Both the position numbers and the translations under genes were made by a program. Positions 3,014 to 5,905 of a stretch of 5,905 nt of DNA are shown one piece after another. Numbering within the stretch: the stretch's first letter is position 1; each line of letters starts with the position of its first letter. The notes under the pieces are model-generated. The model was not told where the DNA came from and did not search any database. It saw only the letters and a list, made by a program, of their open reading frames with translations. This DNA is from Chloroflexia bacterium (GTDB taxonomy: Bacteria > Chloroflexota > Chloroflexia > QHBQ01 > JADMIH01): positions 1 through 5,905 of the forward strand of contig JAICKM010000457.1 in NCBI GenBank assembly GCA_025927935.1, written 5' to 3'.

Positions 3014-5464
3014 ATGCCGTCGACAATCCCCCTGGGCCGTTTCGGCCCGCTGACCATCCGCCTGAACTATAGCTGGCTGCCGGGCGCCTTACTGGCGCTC
3101 TGGTGGTGTGGCTTAATCTGGTTGCCCGCCCACTATCCCGATTGGCGGGGCGTTTACTACTGGATTGTCGCCACGGCGGTGATCCTGGTCTATCTGCTCA
3201 GCGTGATCGTGCATGAACTGGCGCATACCGTCCTCGCCGGGCTGGGGCGGCATCCCATCCAGCTTTATCCGTTCGGCGCGGCGCAGCCGTTTCGGGCGCG
3301 GCCCGTGGAGCCGGGGCGGCTATTTCTGGCGGCCCTGGCCGGGATCGCGGTGAACCTGGCGCTGGGCTGGGGGATGCTGCTGGTGGCCGGGCGGATCGAC
3401 GCCTCCGCGGGCCTGGGCGCCGGGTTGGTGGCCCTGCTCACCCTCGCCGGGTGGATGAACATCGGGCTGGGGCTGCTGAATGCGGTGCCCGGCATTCCCT
3501 TCGACGGCGGGTGGGCGCTGAACGCGGCCGTCACCGGGTTCCTGGGCGAGCGCGAGACGGGGCTGCACCTGGCGCGGTTCCTGGGGCAGGTGGCGGCGCT
3601 GGTGCTGGTGCTGCTCGGCGCCTGGCGCGGCCTGACCACGGATGCGTGGCTGCAAGCCCTGGGCCTGGTGCTGCTGGGCGTGCTGGCGCGCGAGGCCGCG
3701 GCGCTTGGCCGGCAACGCGGGCTGGTGCGGGTGGCGCTGGAGCAGTTGCACGCCCGCGACTTTATGACGGCTACCCCGCCGGGGGATGCCGTGCCGGAGT
3801 CGGCCTCGGTGGCCGAAATGGCGCTGGCCCACGCCCATTACCCCCCGCTGCGGCCCTTGCCGGTGGTGGATGAGCAGGGCGCCCTGGTGGGGTTGATCTC
3901 GCTGGCCGCCGCCGACACGCTCTTGCAGGGCACCTGGCCCACGGTGCCGGTGCGGGCGTTGATGACCCCGCTGGCCGAGATCCGGCAGCGCCTGGCGCCC
4001 GACTCGCCGCTGACCGAGGCGCTTCGCATCGCGCAGGAGCGGCAGGCCGGCCCGCAGGAAGATGCACCCATTCCGGTAGTGCAGGACGGCCGGTTGGTGG
4101 GCAGCCTGGACCCGGCGCACTTGCTGGCCTTTGAGCAGGTGGGACAAGAGATCGGCATCGAAGAGGCGCTGGCCGGGCCGCCTCCGCGCCGCGGGCTGTT
4201 GCGACGCCTGGGCACGCTGCTGCCCGCCGTGTTCGTGCTGGCCGTCATGGCGATCCTGGGCCACGCCGCCTTGCAGACCAATGCCGCCGGGCTGGACGAC
4301 TCGACGCCGGGCCATATCACCTTCAGCGCGGAAAACCCCAGCGCGGGCGGCATCACCGGCCTTGATCTCGACACGATCAGTGTGCAAATCGCCGGCACAC
4401 GGGCCATTACCCAGGCGGCGATTCTCCTCGACGGGATCGCGCTGCCCACGGAATTGCAGGGCACGTCCCCGCTGACTCAGACCGCGACGGCGACACTCGA
4501 TCAGGGCCTGACGCAAGGCGTACACCATGTGAGCGTGACCGCCGTAAGCGGCAAGGGCTTGCCGCAGAGCACCACCTGGCAGTTCCGCGTGGTGGCCCGC
4601 GCCGGGGGATCGGCGGCGCCCGCCCTCCCGCCGCGGTCGCTGGACGTGGTGCGCTATCAACCGGCGCTGGCGGGCCGGGTGCCGGCCGATACGGCGGGGC
4701 TGCCGTTGCGAGTAGAGGTCGAGGGGGCAAACCCGCCCGCGCAGGCGCAAATTTCGCTCGACGGCCAGGCGCTGGATACGACCGTGACTGCGGTAGAGGG
4801 CGCCCCCAATCGGTACCTGGTGGTGGCCGGGCTGCCGGCGGTGGCCGCTGGGATGCACCGGATGCAGGTCGATCTGGTGGCGAGCGACGGCCACTTCTAT
4901 TCGTCGGCCTGGGGCTTCACCGCGCTGACCCCGGACGCGGGCCACGCCTACTTCGCGCAGACCGGGTACTTCGTCGCGCAGCCGTTCCTGGACTACTGGT
5001 GGGCGCACGGCGGGCTGGCTCTCTTCGGCTATCCGATCTCGGACGTGCTACAGGAAACCACGGGCAGCGGGGAGACGTACACGGCGCAGTATTTCGAGCG
5101 TGCCCGGTTTGAATTACATGCCGCCACGGGCGACAAAGTCATCCTGGGCCGGGTCGGGGCGCTGCTGCATACGCCCGAACCGGGCGTGGCGCCCGTCACA
5201 GGCGCGCAATTCTTCCCGCAGACCGGCCACAACCTGCAAGGGGCGCTGCGGACGTTCTGGGAGCAACACGGCGGCCTGGCCCAATTCGGCTACCCGATCA
5301 GCGAGGCGCACCCCGAAACCAGCCCCGCCGACGGGCGCGACTATACGGTGCAATATTTCGAGCGTGCCCGCCTGGAACTGCACCCCGAGCACGCGGGCAC
5401 GCCGTTTGAGGTCGAGGTCGGGCAATTGGGCCGGCAGCTATACCAGGCGAAATATGGACCGTAA
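3014..5464 (+). CDS. Site-2 protease (M50) with CBS pair, Ig-like domains and LGFP-like repeats
   Basis: This 816-residue membrane protein starts with an M50 zinc intramembrane protease (about 1-235). H67-E-L-A-H71 is the HExxH active site in a helix at about 49-75; N156-A-V-P-G-I-P-F-D164-G-G supplies the third ligand (D164). Further hydrophobic helices lie near 21-37, 103-125, 133-157 and 187-230. Two CBS motifs follow (about 246-320 and 315-385, each with a DFMT/ALMT start), expected in the cytoplasm. A further helix (about 403-420), preceded by RRGLLRR, should export the rest by the positive-inside rule: two Ig-like modules (about 435-527 and 545-637, both with an LDG-x-AL motif and an S-x-W-x-F end) and two LGFP-like repeats (646-718, 733-810). 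M50/CBS enzymes usually cleave membrane-bound regulators; the substrate is unknown. Stand-alone relatives end after the CBS pair (about 370-400 residues), so the C-terminal half is an addition. The AGP commonly seen in the third helix is A-G-I here. Confidence 0.9.
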   Translation: MPSTIPLGRFGPLTIRLNYSWLPGALLALWWCGLIWLPAHYPDWRGVYYWIVATAVILVYLLSVIVHELAHTVLAGLGRHPIQLYPFGAAQPFRARPVEPGRLFLAALAGIAVNLALGWGMLLVAGRIDASAGLGAGLVALLTLAGWMNIGLGLLNAVPGIPFDGGWALNAAVTGFLGERETGLHLARFLGQVAALVLVLLGAWRGLTTDAWLQALGLVLLGVLAREAAALGRQRGLVRVALEQLHARDFMTATPPGDAVPESASVAEMALAHAHYPPLRPLPVVDEQGALVGLISLAAADTLLQGTWPTVPVRALMTPLAEIRQRLAPDSPLTEALRIAQERQAGPQEDAPIPVVQDGRLVGSLDPAHLLAFEQVGQEIGIEEALAGPPPRRGLLRRLGTLLPAVFVLAVMAILGHAALQTNAAGLDDSTPGHITFSAENPSAGGITGLDLDTISVQIAGTRAITQAAILLDGIALPTELQGTSPLTQTATATLDQGLTQGVHHVSVTAVSGKGLPQSTTWQFRVVARAGGSAAPALPPRSLDVVRYQPALAGRVPADTAGLPLRVEVEGANPPAQAQISLDGQALDTTVTAVEGAPNRYLVVAGLPAVAAGMHRMQVDLVASDGHFYSSAWGFTALTPDAGHAYFAQTGYFVAQPFLDYWWAHGGLALFGYPISDVLQETTGSGETYTAQYFERARFELHAATGDKVILGRVGALLHTPEPGVAPVTGAQFFPQTGHNLQGALRTFWEQHGGLAQFGYPISEAHPETSPADGRDYTVQYFERARLELHPEHAGTPFEVEVGQLGRQLYQAKYGP
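4949..5443 (+). repeat. Two tandem LGFP-like repeats in the protease C-terminus
   Basis: Protein residues 646-718 and 733-810 are diverged copies with an offset of 87 residues. Both show F-x-QTG, a W-x-x-HGGLA-x-FGYPIS core, Y-T-x-QYFERAR-x-ELH and a closing LGR/VGQLG. The clearest DNA-level identity is the shared TATTTCGAGCGTGCCCG (5090-5106 and 5354-5370). LGFP-type repeats are generally taken as extracellular, cell-surface or wall-associated modules. Intragenic duplication is the simplest origin. Confidence 0.8.
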
Positions 5465-5532
5465 AGCGTAGCGCGGATGGGCTGCTGGCGAGGCTGCATC
5501 TTCGGCTGCGGCTGCGCAGGCGGTTATCGAAG
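5465..5532. other. Convergent intergenic gap without a recognisable terminator
   Basis: These 68 nt separate the stops of the protease (plus) and the split-barrel gene (minus). The stretch is GC-rich with four irregular GGCTGC units, two of them adjacent. No stable hairpin followed by a T tract is seen on either strand. Confidence 0.5.
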
Positions 5533-5905
5533 TCACTTAGCCCCTACTTGGGCGCGCTCCATTGCCCGTTCAAGGGCATTCGGGAAGCGCATCTCGAAGT
5601 CTTGCACTCCCACCCATTCTGGGTGGACAAAGATGCGCGTCATTTGGGGCACAAGGGCGCCGGCTTGCGCGACCCATGCGTTCCCCTGCTCTTCTCCCAT
5701 CGTACGCCGGCACATTGCGGCATACTCCGGTGGGACGCCATCTACGGTGTCCATGTGGACAGTCCCGCGAATGAGGAGAACTTTGTGGGGCATACGATCG
5801 CTATCAATTGTGACTGCGACATGGTCTCCGTCCTTTAATGCCTTTGTTTTAGGGGCATCAGGGGGCGTGCCGAAGACAAGCTCCTTCCCGTTCCAGTGGA
5901 AGCCA
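5533..5905 (-). CDS. Pyridoxamine 5'-phosphate oxidase-like FMN-binding split-barrel protein (5' end missing)
   Basis: The minus-strand frame is open from the window edge to a TGA at 5535-5533, giving 123 C-terminal residues. The true start lies beyond the window; the internal ATG at 5793 is mid-domain. Visible parts are GFHWNGKELVFGTPPDAPK (strands of the split barrel), KTKALKDGDHVAVTID (typical KxxxLxxxPxVxxxI-type segment of this fold), LLIRGTVHMD (the strand that usually follows), and a helical C-terminus ending VGAK. Proteins of this fold bind FMN or F420 and act as oxidases or reductases on diverse substrates; the substrate cannot be told here, and true PdxH is unlikely because its C-terminal dimerisation block is not seen. 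GC content (about 55-60% in parts) is lower than in the neighbouring protease gene. It is convergent with that gene and shows no link to the hemerythrin cluster. Confidence 0.75.
   Translation of the reverse strand, partial: GFHWNGKELVFGTPPDAPKTKALKDGDHVAVTIDSDRMPHKVLLIRGTVHMDTVDGVPPEYAAMCRRTMGEEQGNAWVAQAGALVPQMTRIFVHPEWVGVQDFEMRFPNALERAMERAQVGAK

Noticed and set aside
3320..5008. 562-codon minus-strand open frame opposite the protease
   Set aside because: Its Arg/Gln/Gly/His-rich translation matches no fold, while the plus strand shows complete catalytic and repeat motifs.
5465..5532. GGCTGC-rich stretch as a bidirectional terminator
   Set aside because: The units are direct rather than inverted, with no stable stem and no T tract on either strand.

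Overview
The window looks like a piece of a GC-rich (roughly 65-70% by eye) Chloroflexota genome. The phylum is an inference. It rests mainly on the large gene at 3014-5464, a membrane site-2 protease carrying CBS domains, Ig-like modules and C-terminal LGFP-like repeats of a type I associate with Chloroflexota, and on the surrounding hemerythrin/DUF2249/Crp gene set. No rRNA, tRNA, CRISPR array, insertion sequence or phage gene is visible.

Layout. Positions 1-105 are AT-only and then poly-G low-complexity sequence that looks like a bad contig end. It cuts off a minus-strand gene whose first ~26 codons remain (ATG at 183). A minus-strand gene train follows, read from right to left: a Crp/Fnr-family regulator (2402-1665), a small DUF1858-type CxxC protein (1575-1351), a DUF59/MIP18-type iron-sulfur assembly protein (1354-1001, overlapping its neighbour by ATGA), a hemerythrin-HHE + DUF2249 fusion (945-190) and the truncated membrane-anchored gene. 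Diverging from the regulator on the plus strand is a second hemerythrin-like HHE protein (2476-2940), followed by the protease (3014-5464). A convergent, partial FMN-binding split-barrel (pyridoxamine-phosphate-oxidase-like) gene occupies the right edge (5905-5533).

How it fits together. Two di-iron hemerythrin-like proteins, a DUF2249 domain, a DUF59 iron-sulfur protein, a DUF1858 cysteine protein and a Crp/Fnr regulator are a combination typical of nitric oxide, oxygen or iron-sulfur stress modules in denitrifying or microaerobic bacteria. This functional reading is an inference from family associations. The best regulatory signal is a perfect 16-bp palindrome (1624-1639) in front of the DUF1858-DUF59-HHE/DUF2249 genes. 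It is centred 41.5 bp upstream of the start predicted from a TATCCT -10 box, the classic class II position for a Crp/Fnr activator. The regulator itself appears to have a leaderless start placed exactly behind a TACAAT -10 box. The most unusual protein is the protease: an intramembrane protease fused through CBS domains and an extra membrane helix to about 400 residues of apparently extracytoplasmic binding modules.
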